Below are positions 26,649 through 34,813 of a stretch of DNA of 64,000 nucleotides, piece by piece. How positions within the stretch are numbered: position 1 is the first letter of the stretch; every line of letters begins with the position of its first letter. Made by a program: the position numbers and the translations under genes. Source of the stretch: Phytohabitans kaempferiae (GTDB lineage: Bacteria > Actinomycetota > Actinomycetes > Mycobacteriales > Micromonosporaceae); assembly GCF_042433955.1 (NCBI RefSeq), contig NZ_JBHLUH010000047.1:52528-116527 (forward strand). Reading direction: 5' to 3'. The notes beneath the pieces were generated by a model. It saw nothing but the letters and a program-made list of their open reading frames with translations. It had not been told where the DNA came from and searched no databases.

Positions 26649-27039
26649 CGGCCGGCCCGTATCCCTCTTTGACGAGCTGTTCCACGACTCGCCAGCCGAC
26701 TGTCCCCCAGGACGTCGCGAAACCCTTGACGACCCAGGTCTGTACGTACCCGTGCATGAGTTCGGTCCAGGTCAGTCCGTGGTTGAGCGCGGCACGGCTG
26801 TGGTTGAGGGCGCCGTCGTAGTTGCGTTCGGCGATGTCGAGGAGGGCGAAGACGAGGCTGGCGTACGGCCGGGGCAGCCCGTCGCCCTCGGCCAGCCCGT
26901 CGAGGTAGCGCCGCAGCGAGACGTAGTGGGCGATCGCTTCCGGGATCACCGACAGCCCGCACTCGACCGACGGCGGCACCTCGCCCAGGTCGGCCCGGTA
27001 GAGCGCGCGGATCTCCTCAGGGGTAGCGGGCCCGCTCAT
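26641..27039 (-). CDS. carboxymuconolactone decarboxylase/AhpD-like protein
   Basis: 132 residues, all helical. The pattern Y-A-S-L-V-F-A-L-L-D-I-A-E-R-N-Y-D-G-A-L-N-H-S-R-A-A-L-N-H-G, then T-W-x-E-L-x-H-G-Y, resembles the CMD/AhpD helix hairpin (A-x-x-H-x-x-x-A-x-x-x-G), but the usual C-x-x-C redox pair is absent. An isomerase/decarboxylase-type or structural role is therefore more likely than peroxidase chemistry. Start ATG 27039 overlaps the DHDPS-family stop (ATGA), placing it firmly in the operon. Confidence 0.6.
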   Translation of the reverse strand: MSGPATPEEIRALYRADLGEVPPSVECGLSVIPEAIAHYVSLRRYLDGLAEGDGLPRPYASLVFALLDIAERNYDGALNHSRAALNHGLTWTELMHGYVQTWVVKGFATSWGTVGWRVVEQLVKEGYGPADG

Positions 27040-28004
27040 CGGTCGAGCAGCCCGTGCTGGCGCATGATCTCCGTGCCGGCCGTGACGGTGGCCGGGTCGG
27101 AAGGGCTCATCGGCGGCCGTACCGGGCCGGCTGGCAGTCCGCGGGCCGCCGCCATCGCTTTGATCAGCGCCAGGTTGTGGCCGCCCGCTTCGAGAAACTT
27201 CGTGTGCAGTTGGCCGGCGACCGCCAGTACGTTCGACAGCTCCGCCTCGACCGGGCCGCCGGCGTTGACCGCGGCCCGCAGCCGGCTCAGGTGCGGCGCC
27301 TTGGCGGTCTCCATGTAGAGCGGGCGGGACGTGCCGAGCAGCACGTCGGGAGCCTTCGTGGGCAGCATCCGGCGGCCGGTGGCCCAGTACTCGTCGAGCG
27401 GGCAGCTCACGATCAGGTCGTCGCCGACCGCGCCGAGCGTCTCCAGGTAGCCGCTCAGGCTCATCGACGCCTCCTTGACCGCGCAGACCGCCGGGAAGCG
27501 CAGCAGCGAGCGCTGCATCGACGTGGTGATCCGGAAGCCGAACTCCGACAGGCCGGACGCGTAGAGACACAGGCCGATCCGGGCGCTGTCGGCGACCTCC
27601 TCCAGGAAGCGCAGCACGCCTTCGGGGGTGCGGTAGCCGAACGTCGGCGGCCAGAGCATGACCAGGTCCGCGCCGGCCAGCCGGGCCCGTTCGACGGCGG
27701 CAACCACGTCCGGTACGGCGTTGCCGGGCGTGACGGCGACGACCGGGACTCGGCCGCCGACCTGGCCGACGACGATCTCCAGCGCCCGGTCGCGCTCGGC
27801 GGCGGTGAGGGACTGGACCTCGCCGATGACCGAGTTCACGTACAGGCCGCCGGTGCATTCGAGGCGGAGCAGTTCCTCCACCTGCGTCCGCAACGCGTCC
27901 TCGTCGAGGGTCAGGTCGTCGGCGAACGGGGTCAGCGTCGTGACGATGTGTCCACGCAGCGTGGCACGCGCCCATTCGCGGGCATCGGTGACGTCGTACC
28001 TCAT
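27036..28004 (-). CDS. dihydrodipicolinate synthase (DapA/NAL) family lyase
   Basis: 322 residues, TIM-barrel Schiff-base class I aldolase family. It starts with G-H-I-V-T-T-L-T-P-F, then has the G-L-Y-V-N-S-V-I-G-E segment (the family's G-x-x-x-x-G-T-T-G-E position), V-V-A-V-T-P-G-N-A, G-A-D-L-V-M-L-W-P-P, and A-V-K-E-A-S near residue 172, whose Lys is the likely Schiff-base residue. The G-T-T-G-E signature is replaced by N-S-V-I-G-E, so it is not a normal DapA. A role in cleaving or forming a pyruvate-type C-C bond in a catabolic route fits the operon. The ATG is preceded by GAGGGGAG; start and stop both overlap neighbours. Confidence 0.85.
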   Translation of the reverse strand: MRYDVTDAREWARATLRGHIVTTLTPFADDLTLDEDALRTQVEELLRLECTGGLYVNSVIGEVQSLTAAERDRALEIVVGQVGGRVPVVAVTPGNAVPDVVAAVERARLAGADLVMLWPPTFGYRTPEGVLRFLEEVADSARIGLCLYASGLSEFGFRITTSMQRSLLRFPAVCAVKEASMSLSGYLETLGAVGDDLIVSCPLDEYWATGRRMLPTKAPDVLLGTSRPLYMETAKAPHLSRLRAAVNAGGPVEAELSNVLAVAGQLHTKFLEAGGHNLALIKAMAAARGLPAGPVRPPMSPSDPATVTAGTEIMRQHGLLDR

Positions 28005-29428
28005 GCTCTGCTCCCCTCGAAGGTCTCCGCGAACAGGCCACTGACCGCGTCCACGACGCGGCTGAACGGTTGGTCGGCTGCGGCCCAGACGGTGTCGGCG
28101 ACCGCCGCGCACCGGGCGTCGTCGGGGTCGCCGGTGACGATCCGGGCGAACTTGGCGTCGAGGTCGGCCCGGGCCGGACGGTGGTAGCGCGGTATCCGGT
28201 CGCGGTCCACCTCCTCCCGCAGCACCTGGCCGTCGGTGAGCGTGACGACGAGGCGGTTGCGGGCCGAGAGCATCGGGTACTCGCGGTTGAACCCCGGCTC
28301 CACGTGGGCGACCACCTTGTCCGCGAGCCGGCCGATCTCCGGGTCCTCGCGCATCGCCGGCTCGTAGGCGCGGCTGACGAACGCCCCCTCGTCGCCGGTG
28401 GCAAGCGCGACGGCGACCACGTGCTTGAGGCTGGTCTTCGCGGCCTCCTCGGTGGGCGGCCGCGCGACGCCGAGGAACTGGGCCGTGCGGGCGTACCCGT
28501 GCACCTCGACCGAGGCGATGTCAGCGGGGTCGATCCGCCCGCGCCGGACGATGGCCAGCGCGCACTCGATCGCCGGGTGCAGTGGCCCGACCGTCGCGAT
28601 GTACTTGTACAGCGGGTAGTCCAGCTCCCAGGTCTCGCCGAGGCCGTCGCTGAGCCGGTCGGGGTTGGGCGCCGGCGAGACCAGGGCCGCCCACGAGCCG
28701 ACGTCGCGGTCGCCGCCCACGCCCGCGGCGGCCAGGTCCGCGGCCATCGCGCCGCCCGCGCAGCCGGCGCCCATCGACACGCCCTTGCCGCTGGCGCCGC
28801 TGAGGACGAACGGGACGGTGGTGGCCGGCGCGCAGTTCAGCGCGATCGTCCAGGCGTCCACGAGCCGCTCCGCGGACAGCTCGCGCAGCACACCGACCGC
28901 GGTGGCCGCGCCGATGCCGCTCAGCGCCGAGGGCGTCCACCAGCCGGCCTTGTACGCCACGGCCGCGTCGCCCTCGACGGTCGCGCCGGCCGGGCGATTG
29001 AGCAGCAGGCCGAAGCGGATCACGGTCTCCATGCCGAGCGCGAGCGCGCGCAGGACGCTCGCCCCGTCGGTACCATCGCGCTGCGCGACCGCGACGGCCG
29101 CCGGGACGACGGCGTTGGAGGCGTGGACGACCGCCCGGGACACGCCCTCCCCCATCTCGGAGACGTGCATGGCGGTGGCGTTCAACGCGGTCGCGGCGAA
29201 CACACCGGCGGGGCTTGGCGCGGTGCCGAACACCGTGGCCGGACCGGGCGCCAGCAGGCCCATCCTGGCGAAGGCGGAGGCGGTGGCCGCGTACGAGTCC
29301 TGCCGCGACCCGAGCAGCATCACGCCGAACGCGTCGAGCAGCAGCCCGTTGGCGTGTGCCCGAGGGCCGTCCGGGATACCGTCGCGGGTGGAGACGACGA
29401 AGTCGGCGAGTTTGGCTACGGGATCCAT
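28001..29428 (-). CDS. MmgE/PrpD family protein (operon copy A)
   Basis: 475 residues of the same family as 25233-26648 but clearly diverged. It begins L-A-D-F-V-V-S-T-R-D-G-I-P. N-A-T-A-M-H-V-S-E-M-G-E-G aligns with the active-site loop, followed by V-V-H-A-S-N-A-V-V-P-A-A-V-A, and a C-terminal domain holds the Y-P-L-Y-K-Y-I-A-T-V-G-P-L-H-P-A-I segment typical of PrpD-like proteins. ATG 29428 lies nine bases downstream of the permease stop, and the gene overlaps the lyase start. It is the first enzyme gene behind the transporter genes, so it may act first on the imported compound. Confidence 0.88.
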   Translation of the reverse strand: MDPVAKLADFVVSTRDGIPDGPRAHANGLLLDAFGVMLLGSRQDSYAATASAFARMGLLAPGPATVFGTAPSPAGVFAATALNATAMHVSEMGEGVSRAVVHASNAVVPAAVAVAQRDGTDGASVLRALALGMETVIRFGLLLNRPAGATVEGDAAVAYKAGWWTPSALSGIGAATAVGVLRELSAERLVDAWTIALNCAPATTVPFVLSGASGKGVSMGAGCAGGAMAADLAAAGVGGDRDVGSWAALVSPAPNPDRLSDGLGETWELDYPLYKYIATVGPLHPAIECALAIVRRGRIDPADIASVEVHGYARTAQFLGVARPPTEEAAKTSLKHVVAVALATGDEGAFVSRAYEPAMREDPEIGRLADKVVAHVEPGFNREYPMLSARNRLVVTLTDGQVLREEVDRDRIPRYHRPARADLDAKFARIVTGDPDDARCAAVADTVWAAADQPFSRVVDAVSGLFAETFEGSRA

Positions 29429-29436
29429 CCGGGCTC

Positions 29437-30309
29437 CTAACGGCGGTCGGCCACGCCGAGCGCCTTGGCAAGTCCGACGGTGAACTCCAGCACCACGATC
29501 AGCAGGACCGCGACGAGCAGCAGCAGCGAGCCGGCGGCGGCCACGAGGGGACCGCTCTCCTGGTCGAGCGTGAGCAGCATGCGTACGGGCAGCGTGATGG
29601 TGCTGGCGGAGTTGACGAACAGCGCGATCGAGGAGTCGTCGAACGCGACGACGAAGCCGAGGACACTGGCGGCCACGAGCGAAGGCCGGATCATCGGGAT
29701 GGTGACCATCCAGAAGACCCGCGCGGGCCCGGCCCCGAGGTTGGCGGCCGCCCGCTCGACGTTGGGTGCGACGCCGGCCACCGCCACCATCAGCGTCCGA
29801 ACGGTGATCGGCAGGACGACCACGAGCTGCGCCAGGGAGAGCAGCAGCACGTTGACCCGCACGCCCCAGGCGTTGTAAAGCGTGTAGACGCCGAGGCCCA
29901 GCACGATGTTCGGCACGAGCAGCGGCAGGAGTACGACGACGCCGAGCACCTTGCCCGCCCGGCTCGTGGTGCGGCCGATGCCGAGGGCGGCGACCAGGGC
30001 GACAGCCGTACCCATCGTGCCGGCCAGCAGCCCGGTCAGGAGGCTGACGACCGCGCTGCGTACGAGTGCGTCGTCGGCGAAGAACTGCTCGTACCAGCGC
30101 AGCGTGAAACCGCTCGGTGGAAACTCCCAGTACGGCGCCGGAGTCACCGAGGTGCCGAGGATCGCGACCAGCGGCGCGAGGGTGAACGCGACGAGCAGGG
30201 CGGCCGCCACGACCGTGGCCGCGCGGGCCAGCCAGACCCGCAAGGGGCGGCGTACGCGGATCGGCGCGTCGCCCTCCTTGGCGGGGCGTCTGCCAAGCAT
30301 GGTGGTCAT
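29437..30309 (-). CDS. ABC transporter permease (PotC/ThiP-like), second subunit
   Basis: 290 residues with six or so transmembrane helices. The cytosolic coupling loop reads A-A-A-N-L-G-A-G-P-A-R-V-F-W-M-V-T-I-P (EAA motif), as in binding-protein-dependent transporters. The N-terminal 35 residues are basic and cytosolic. It pairs with the permease 30306-31145 (four-base overlap) and the ATPase 31142-32290. The layout SBP-ATPase-permease-permease fits the spermidine/putrescine or Fe3+/2-aminoethylphosphonate (POPT) group. Confidence 0.9.
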   Translation of the reverse strand: MTTMLGRRPAKEGDAPIRVRRPLRVWLARAATVVAAALLVAFTLAPLVAILGTSVTPAPYWEFPPSGFTLRWYEQFFADDALVRSAVVSLLTGLLAGTMGTAVALVAALGIGRTTSRAGKVLGVVVLLPLLVPNIVLGLGVYTLYNAWGVRVNVLLLSLAQLVVVLPITVRTLMVAVAGVAPNVERAAANLGAGPARVFWMVTIPMIRPSLVAASVLGFVVAFDDSSIALFVNSASTITLPVRMLLTLDQESGPLVAAAGSLLLLVAVLLIVVLEFTVGLAKALGVADRR

Positions 30310-31145
30310 CGGCGACGACCTCCCGCCAGGCGCTGGGACGCCAGCATCCCGACCAGGGTGACGACGCACAGCAGCACGCCAAGGGTCGCCGCGCGGGGCC
30401 AGTCGAATGTGGATATCTGCTCCTGCACGATCTGCTGGGTCACCGTGCGGACCCGCCCGCCGCCGAGTACCGCCGGGATGGCGAACGAGCCCGTCGCCAG
30501 CGCGAAGACCAGGAGGAATCCGGCGACCATCGCCGGCCAGGCGTGTGGCAGCACGACCCGCAGCGTCGCCCGTACCGGCCCGGCGCCGAGGTTCTGCGCG
30601 GCGCGCATCTGGTTGGGCTTGATCGAGTCGAGCCGGGCCAGGACCACCATGACGACGAACGGCAGGAACACGTGGACGAAGCCGACCAGTACCGCCGTGC
30701 GGTTGAACAGGAACGAGACCGGACCCAGCCCGACCGATTCGGTGATCTTCGGGAGCAGGCCGGTCGGCCCGGCCGCGGCGATCCAGCCGTACGCCCGGGC
30801 GACGCCGCTGACCATCAGCGGTGCGATGACGACCACGGTCAGGTACGCCCGGGCCCGGCCGCCGACCCGCCAGATGCCGAGCGCCGCCAGCGCCCCGACC
30901 ACGGTCGTGATCACACCGCTCAGCGCGGCGATCTCCACAGTGGACAGCCATGCGGTGAGGTAGAAGCGGTCGGTGAGGATCTCGCGGTAGCTCTCCAGCG
31001 TCAGGTCGGCCGTGATGCCGGTGCGCCGCGAGAACGAGTTGAAGCTCATCCGCACCGACGACGCCAGCGGCAACACGAGGTAGACGACGTAGAGCGCGAC
31101 CGGCACCGCGACGAGCGCGACGAACAGGCGCCGGGAGATGGTCAT
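30306..31145 (-). CDS. ABC transporter permease (PotB-like), first subunit
   Basis: 279 residues. The N-terminal helix L-F-V-A-L-V-A-V-P-V-A-L-Y-V-V-Y-L-V-L-P is followed by five more helices and an EAA loop A-A-Q-N-L-G-A-G-P-V-R-A-T-L-R-V-V-L-P. It overlaps the upstream ATPase stop and the downstream permease start by four bases each. Together these form the membrane channel for the solute delivered by the 32312-33445 lipoprotein. Confidence 0.9.
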   Translation of the reverse strand: MTISRRLFVALVAVPVALYVVYLVLPLASSVRMSFNSFSRRTGITADLTLESYREILTDRFYLTAWLSTVEIAALSGVITTVVGALAALGIWRVGGRARAYLTVVVIAPLMVSGVARAYGWIAAAGPTGLLPKITESVGLGPVSFLFNRTAVLVGFVHVFLPFVVMVVLARLDSIKPNQMRAAQNLGAGPVRATLRVVLPHAWPAMVAGFLLVFALATGSFAIPAVLGGGRVRTVTQQIVQEQISTFDWPRAATLGVLLCVVTLVGMLASQRLAGGRRR

Positions 31146-32290
31146 GCCGCACCACCGGCGTCGAGGGGTACGCGCTCACGCTCCTGGCCGGGGTGGGCTC
31201 CCGCCGGCGCCTCCGGCACGAAGAACGCGTCGCCGAGCGACAGCCACGTCTGGTCGCCCCGTACCGCCCGGTCTCCCCAGGACGAGAGCGTGACCAGCAG
31301 GGTACGGTCGCCGACCGCCACCGTGGCCTGCAGGACGGGACCGAGGAATTCGGCCCGCTCCACCCTGCCGGGCAGGGCGGTGCCGTCGGCGGGCGCGTCG
31401 GCGAGGCCGACCGACTCGGGCCGGACCAGTACCGAGCCGCGCTGCCCGACGGCCGGCGCGTCGGCGGCGGCGACCGGCAGCCGTACCGTCCCGTGCCCGG
31501 CGACCTCGATGTCGACCACCGGCGCCGCCCCGCCCTCGACGACGACCGCCGGAAAGACGTTGCTCTCCCCCACGAAGCGGGCCACGTCCATCGAGGCGGG
31601 CCGGCGGTAGAGCTCCGGCGGCGGCGCCATCTGGGCGATGGTGCCGTCGAACATCACGCCGACCCGGTCGCAGACCGCGAACGCCTCCGCCTGGTCGTGG
31701 GTCACGAAGACCGCGGTGACGCCGGTGCGCTGGAGCACGTCGCGGATGTCACGGCGCAACTGCTGGCGCAGCTTGGCATCCAGGTTGCTCAGCGGCTCGT
31801 CGAGCAGTACGACCTCGGGACCGATCGCCAGCGCCCGGGCCAGCGCGACCCGCTGCTGCTCGCCACCGGACAACTGCTCCGGCAGCCGGTCGCTCTTGTG
31901 CTCCAGCCCCACCATCCGCAGCATCTCACCGACCCGGGAGGCCACAGTGGATGCCGGTGTGCCGCGCAGCTTCAGCGCGAACCCGACGTTGTCGTGCACC
32001 CGCAGGTGCGGAAAGAGGGCGTAGTCCTGGAACACCATCGGCAGTCCGCGCTTGTGCGGCGGCACCGGCAGGATGTCCCGCCCGTCGACCAGCACCTGAC
32101 CGGCGTCGGGGGTGACGAACCCGGCGATGATGCCGAGCGTCGTCGACTTGCCGCAGCCGGAGGGTCCCATCAGGCCGAAGACCTCGCCGCGGGGGATCGT
32201 GAACCCGACCGAACGCAACGCCCACGGCCCGGTCCGGCCGTACCGCTTGCGCAGATCGACGACCCGGATGTGCTCACCTGCTCGCACCAC
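31142..32290 (-). CDS. ABC transporter ATP-binding protein with TOBE domain (PotA-like)
   Basis: 382 residues. Walker A is G-P-S-G-C-G-K-S-T (about 42-50), with Q-D-Y-A-L-F-P-H in the Q-loop, signature L-S-G-G-E-Q-Q-R-V-A-L-A-R-A-L, Walker B V-V-L-L-D-E-P-L-S-N-L-D, and the H-loop T-H-D-Q-A-E-A. The C-terminal 130 residues form a TOBE/OB-like regulatory domain (V-L-V-R-P-E-S-V). It starts at GTG 32290, 21 bases after the binding-protein stop. All catalytic motifs are intact. Confidence 0.93.
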   Translation of the reverse strand: MVRAGEHIRVVDLRKRYGRTGPWALRSVGFTIPRGEVFGLMGPSGCGKSTTLGIIAGFVTPDAGQVLVDGRDILPVPPHKRGLPMVFQDYALFPHLRVHDNVGFALKLRGTPASTVASRVGEMLRMVGLEHKSDRLPEQLSGGEQQRVALARALAIGPEVVLLDEPLSNLDAKLRQQLRRDIRDVLQRTGVTAVFVTHDQAEAFAVCDRVGVMFDGTIAQMAPPPELYRRPASMDVARFVGESNVFPAVVVEGGAAPVVDIEVAGHGTVRLPVAAADAPAVGQRGSVLVRPESVGLADAPADGTALPGRVERAEFLGPVLQATVAVGDRTLLVTLSSWGDRAVRGDQTWLSLGDAFFVPEAPAGAHPGQERERVPLDAGGAA

Positions 32291-32311
32291 GCCCTCTTTC
32301 CTCGTCCGTGA

Positions 32312-33445
32312 CTACCGGGTGAAAACCTGATCCCAGGCTCGCGACCACTCGTCGAGCCGGTCGTACGTGCTCGGCGGAATCTCGGTGTAGCCGAGGCGCG
32401 TGTACTCGCCGACGACCGAGAGCTGGGCGGCCACACCGCTGGTCGGCTTGGTGACCTTCGTGTTGGTGTTGGGTACGAAACCGTTCTCCAGCAAGCTCTG
32501 GCTGGCCTTGGCCGAGATCAGCGCGTTGAGCGCGACGTGCGCCGCGATCGGATGCGGCGCCCCGGTGGGGATGCCCCAGCCGGCGGAGAGGAAGCCGGAC
32601 CCGCCTTCGGGCACGACGAACGCGATCTTCGCGCCCTTCGCGGCCTGTTCGAGCGTGCGGGCCTGGCTGACCGGAGCGATGCAGCCGACGCCCTGCTGGA
32701 TGAACTCGAGCGCCTCGCTGCTGGTCTGCGCCACGGTCGGGAAGCGCCCGGCGACAGCCTTGAACTTGTCGAGCGTCGGCTCGATCGCCGCGAAGTCACC
32801 GGAATTGATCTTGTTGAGAATGGGCAGGTAGCTCAGGCCGCTGCTGGGGTTGACCGGGATCGCGCAGCTGGCGAACTTCGGGTCGTAGAGGCTCTCCAGC
32901 GAGGTCGGCGGCGCCCATCCGTTCTTGGCGAACGTCTCGGTGTTGTATCCGAGCCCTTCGGAGATGACCACGTGTCGCAGGCCGTTGGGCGGGTTGCCGA
33001 ACACCGCCTCCGGCAACGACCAGGTCCGGTCGAGCTCGGCGACGTTCGGCATGATCTCCAGGTTCGGGGGCTGCCACAGGCCCTGGCCGGCGCCGAGCGT
33101 GTGCGTGCGGTCGTTGGTCATCACGAGGTCGAACTCGATCCGGCCGCTCTGCCGCTGCGCCTGCAGCCGCGCCATGTTCTCCGAGGTCGTGCCCTCCTGG
33201 TACGTGATCCTGAGGTTCGCGGCCGCGCCGACCTCGTCGAGCGCCGCCTTCAGCGCCGCTCCCCAGGCACCGCCGGGGCCGCCGACGACCACCTGACCCT
33301 CGTGTTTGGACAGGTCACTGACCTGCGGTGCCGGCTCGTCGCCGGTATTTGGTGTGCCAGTCGCGGTGCACCCGGCACCGAACGCCAATGCGCCGGCGAC
33401 CACGAGCGCAAGGCCCGCCCGCCGCCTCGGAGCGCACAACTTCAT
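32312..33445 (-). CDS. extracellular solute-binding lipoprotein (family 1, PotD/ThiB-like)
   Basis: 377 residues. A basic N-terminus and hydrophobic stretch end in A-F-G-A-G-C, a lipobox with Cys near residue 25, so it is anchored to the outer face of the membrane. The mature part has the Fe3+/polyamine-type binding-protein pattern, including E-G-T-T-S-E-N-M, F-D-L-V-M-T-N-D, L-G-Y-N-T-E-T-F-A-K-N-G and W-G-I-P-T-G-A-P-H. ATG 33445 has GGAGG five bases upstream; the in-frame ATG 33475 lacks one. It is the first gene of the operon, and two TetR-type palindromes lie in its upstream region. Confidence 0.9.
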   Translation of the reverse strand: MKLCAPRRRAGLALVVAGALAFGAGCTATGTPNTGDEPAPQVSDLSKHEGQVVVGGPGGAWGAALKAALDEVGAAANLRITYQEGTTSENMARLQAQRQSGRIEFDLVMTNDRTHTLGAGQGLWQPPNLEIMPNVAELDRTWSLPEAVFGNPPNGLRHVVISEGLGYNTETFAKNGWAPPTSLESLYDPKFASCAIPVNPSSGLSYLPILNKINSGDFAAIEPTLDKFKAVAGRFPTVAQTSSEALEFIQQGVGCIAPVSQARTLEQAAKGAKIAFVVPEGGSGFLSAGWGIPTGAPHPIAAHVALNALISAKASQSLLENGFVPNTNTKVTKPTSGVAAQLSVVGEYTRLGYTEIPPSTYDRLDEWSRAWDQVFTR

Positions 33446-33478
33446 CCGAGCCTCCAGCCCTCTTGTCGCAGCCATTTA

Positions 33479-33494
33479 CCGACCGGCCGGTCGG
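33479..33494. promoter_or_regulatory. TetR-type operator 1 (perfect 16-bp palindrome)
   Basis: CCGACCGGCCGGTCGG is perfectly self-complementary and lies 34 bases upstream of the binding-protein start. It recurs with one mismatch at 34425-34440, upstream of the TetR gene, and partly at 33654-33668. Shared sites at both promoters strongly suggest that the TetR protein controls itself and the operon. Confidence 0.75.
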
Positions 33495-33653
33495 GCCAAA
33501 AACACATAGGTCAGCATCTGGAAACGACATGGACGTCGATGATGTGCGAGCAAACCCCGTTAGTTGACAGCTCTCGCGCTCAGTTCGAGTGAAGAACGAG
33601 CGGGCCGGCTGTGCCTGCCGCCTCTTGCGGGCAGACCATTGGTCTCCAATTGT

Positions 33654-33668
33654 CGACCGGCTAGTCGG
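33654..33668. promoter_or_regulatory. TetR-type operator 2
   Basis: CGACCGGCTAGTCGG, a 15-base near-palindrome of the same consensus as the sites at 33479 and 34425, lies in the intergenic region between the TetR gene end and the ABC operon. Its distance from the operon start (about 210 bases) suggests an upstream auxiliary site, or the site of a longer-range promoter. Confidence 0.65.
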
Positions 33669-33715
33669 CCGACGACCGCAAATTAACATGATCGCAACTT
33701 GCGGTCAAGGCGCGG

Positions 33716-34345
33716 TCAGACGGTCCCGGGAGCCCCGATCCCCCGCTCGACGATGTCCCACATCAGGTACGCGATCTCCCGCGGCCGCATCGATCCCTCG
33801 GACTGAAACCACTGGTAGGCCCAGTTGCACATGCCGAAGATGGACAGCGTCGTGAGCCGCACGTCGATGGCCCGAAACTCGCCCTCCCGCACGCCCCGCT
33901 CGATGACCGCCTCGATGTGCGTCTCGTACGCGTCTCGCCGGGCCTGCACCTCGGCGTGTGCGGCCGGCGGCAGCTCGCGGTGGTGCTCGAAGAAGACGCG
34001 CACGTGGCCGCGGTGCGTGTCCATGAGCTCCAGCACGTCGCCCATCGCCTCCAGCAGCAACTGGCGTGGCCGCATCGAGGTGGTCAGCCGCATCTCGTGG
34101 CGGGCGATCAGCGGCTCGATGAAGTCGCGGTGGATCTCCCGCAGGATCGCCTCTTTGCCAGAGAAGTAGTGGTAGAGCGTGGGCTTCGCGACGCCGGCGC
34201 GGGCGGCGAGCGTCTCCATCGAGGTCTGGTGGTAGCCCTCCTGGTCGAACAGCTCGGCCGCCAGACGGACGATCTCGGCACGGCGCGTGGACGCCGACCT
34301 GACGCGCCGGACACGCGCGGTGGAGTGTGCCATTGTGCCATCCAT
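33716..34345 (-). CDS. TetR/AcrR-family transcriptional regulator
   Basis: 209 residues. The N-terminal HTH (about 20-66) reads R-R-A-E-I-V-R-L-A-A-E-L-F-D-Q-E-G-Y-H-Q-T-S-M, then A-A-R-A-G-V-A-K-P-T-L-Y-H-Y-F-S-G-K-E, a textbook TetR recognition helix. The C-terminal ligand domain is helical and aromatic-rich (W-A-Y-Q-W-F) and presumably binds an acyl-CoA or the transported acid. ATG 34345 or 34333 may be the start. The gene faces the same way as the ABC/PrpD operon, 270 bases upstream of it, and palindromic sites flank it on both sides. Confidence 0.92.
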   Translation of the reverse strand: MDGTMAHSTARVRRVRSASTRRAEIVRLAAELFDQEGYHQTSMETLAARAGVAKPTLYHYFSGKEAILREIHRDFIEPLIARHEMRLTTSMRPRQLLLEAMGDVLELMDTHRGHVRVFFEHHRELPPAAHAEVQARRDAYETHIEAVIERGVREGEFRAIDVRLTTLSIFGMCNWAYQWFQSEGSMRPREIAYLMWDIVERGIGAPGTV

Positions 34346-34424
34346 CCTTGTCTGGGCCGCGGCGACGCGTCCCCGCCGAGAGGTCGCGGATTGACAGTTC
34401 CACGACGCCGGACCTACGGTACTA

Positions 34425-34440
34425 CCGACCGGCCAGTCGG
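34425..34440. promoter_or_regulatory. TetR-type operator 3 (upstream of the TetR gene)
   Basis: CCGACCGGCCAGTCGG differs by one base from the perfect palindrome at 33479-33494 and lies 80 bases upstream of the TetR start. It is a likely autoregulatory site. Confidence 0.72.
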
Positions 34441-34491
34441 GAAACAGACAACGATGATCACAAGGTTACGATCGACCAGGGCGCCCACGAC

Positions 34492-34791
34492 GCCGTTCGC
34501 CCGCCGCCCCGCCCGGTCTACCTCTACCTGAACTCAGCCGCGGGCAAGGACGCGGCCGCGCGCATCGACAACGAACTCGGGCGCTTCCGGGCCCACGACT
34601 ACCATCGGCGCCACCAGCGAGCCATGGCGGCAACGTCCACTGTAGGCGCTGCCGTGCGGACGCCCGAGGACGTGCCGGCCGCGCTGGAGCCCTACGAGAG
34701 TCTCGCCCTGCCCGTCATCAGCGCGGTCCGCCCGACATCGGAAGCGGAACGAAGGACGCTGATGGAGACTTTCGCACCGCTGCGCCACTGA
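34492..34791 (+). pseudogene. luciferase-like monooxygenase (LLM class), C-terminal remnant
   Basis: An open frame ends at TGA 34791 and reads Y-L-Y-L-N-S-A-A-G... Y-H-R-R-H-Q-R-A-M-A, then T-P-E-D-V-P-A-A-L-E-P-Y, and ends with T-F-A-P-L-R. This is the layout of the last 90-100 residues of LLM-class flavin oxidoreductases (R-H-Q before a V-x-G-T-P-E-x-V-A loop, C-terminal x-x-A-P-L). No start codon, ribosome site or N-terminal TIM-barrel half is present, so it is probably a decayed fragment. A small independent gene is a less likely alternative. Confidence 0.45.
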
Positions 34792-34813
34792 ACGGCACTG
34801 GTCGCACGGTGCT

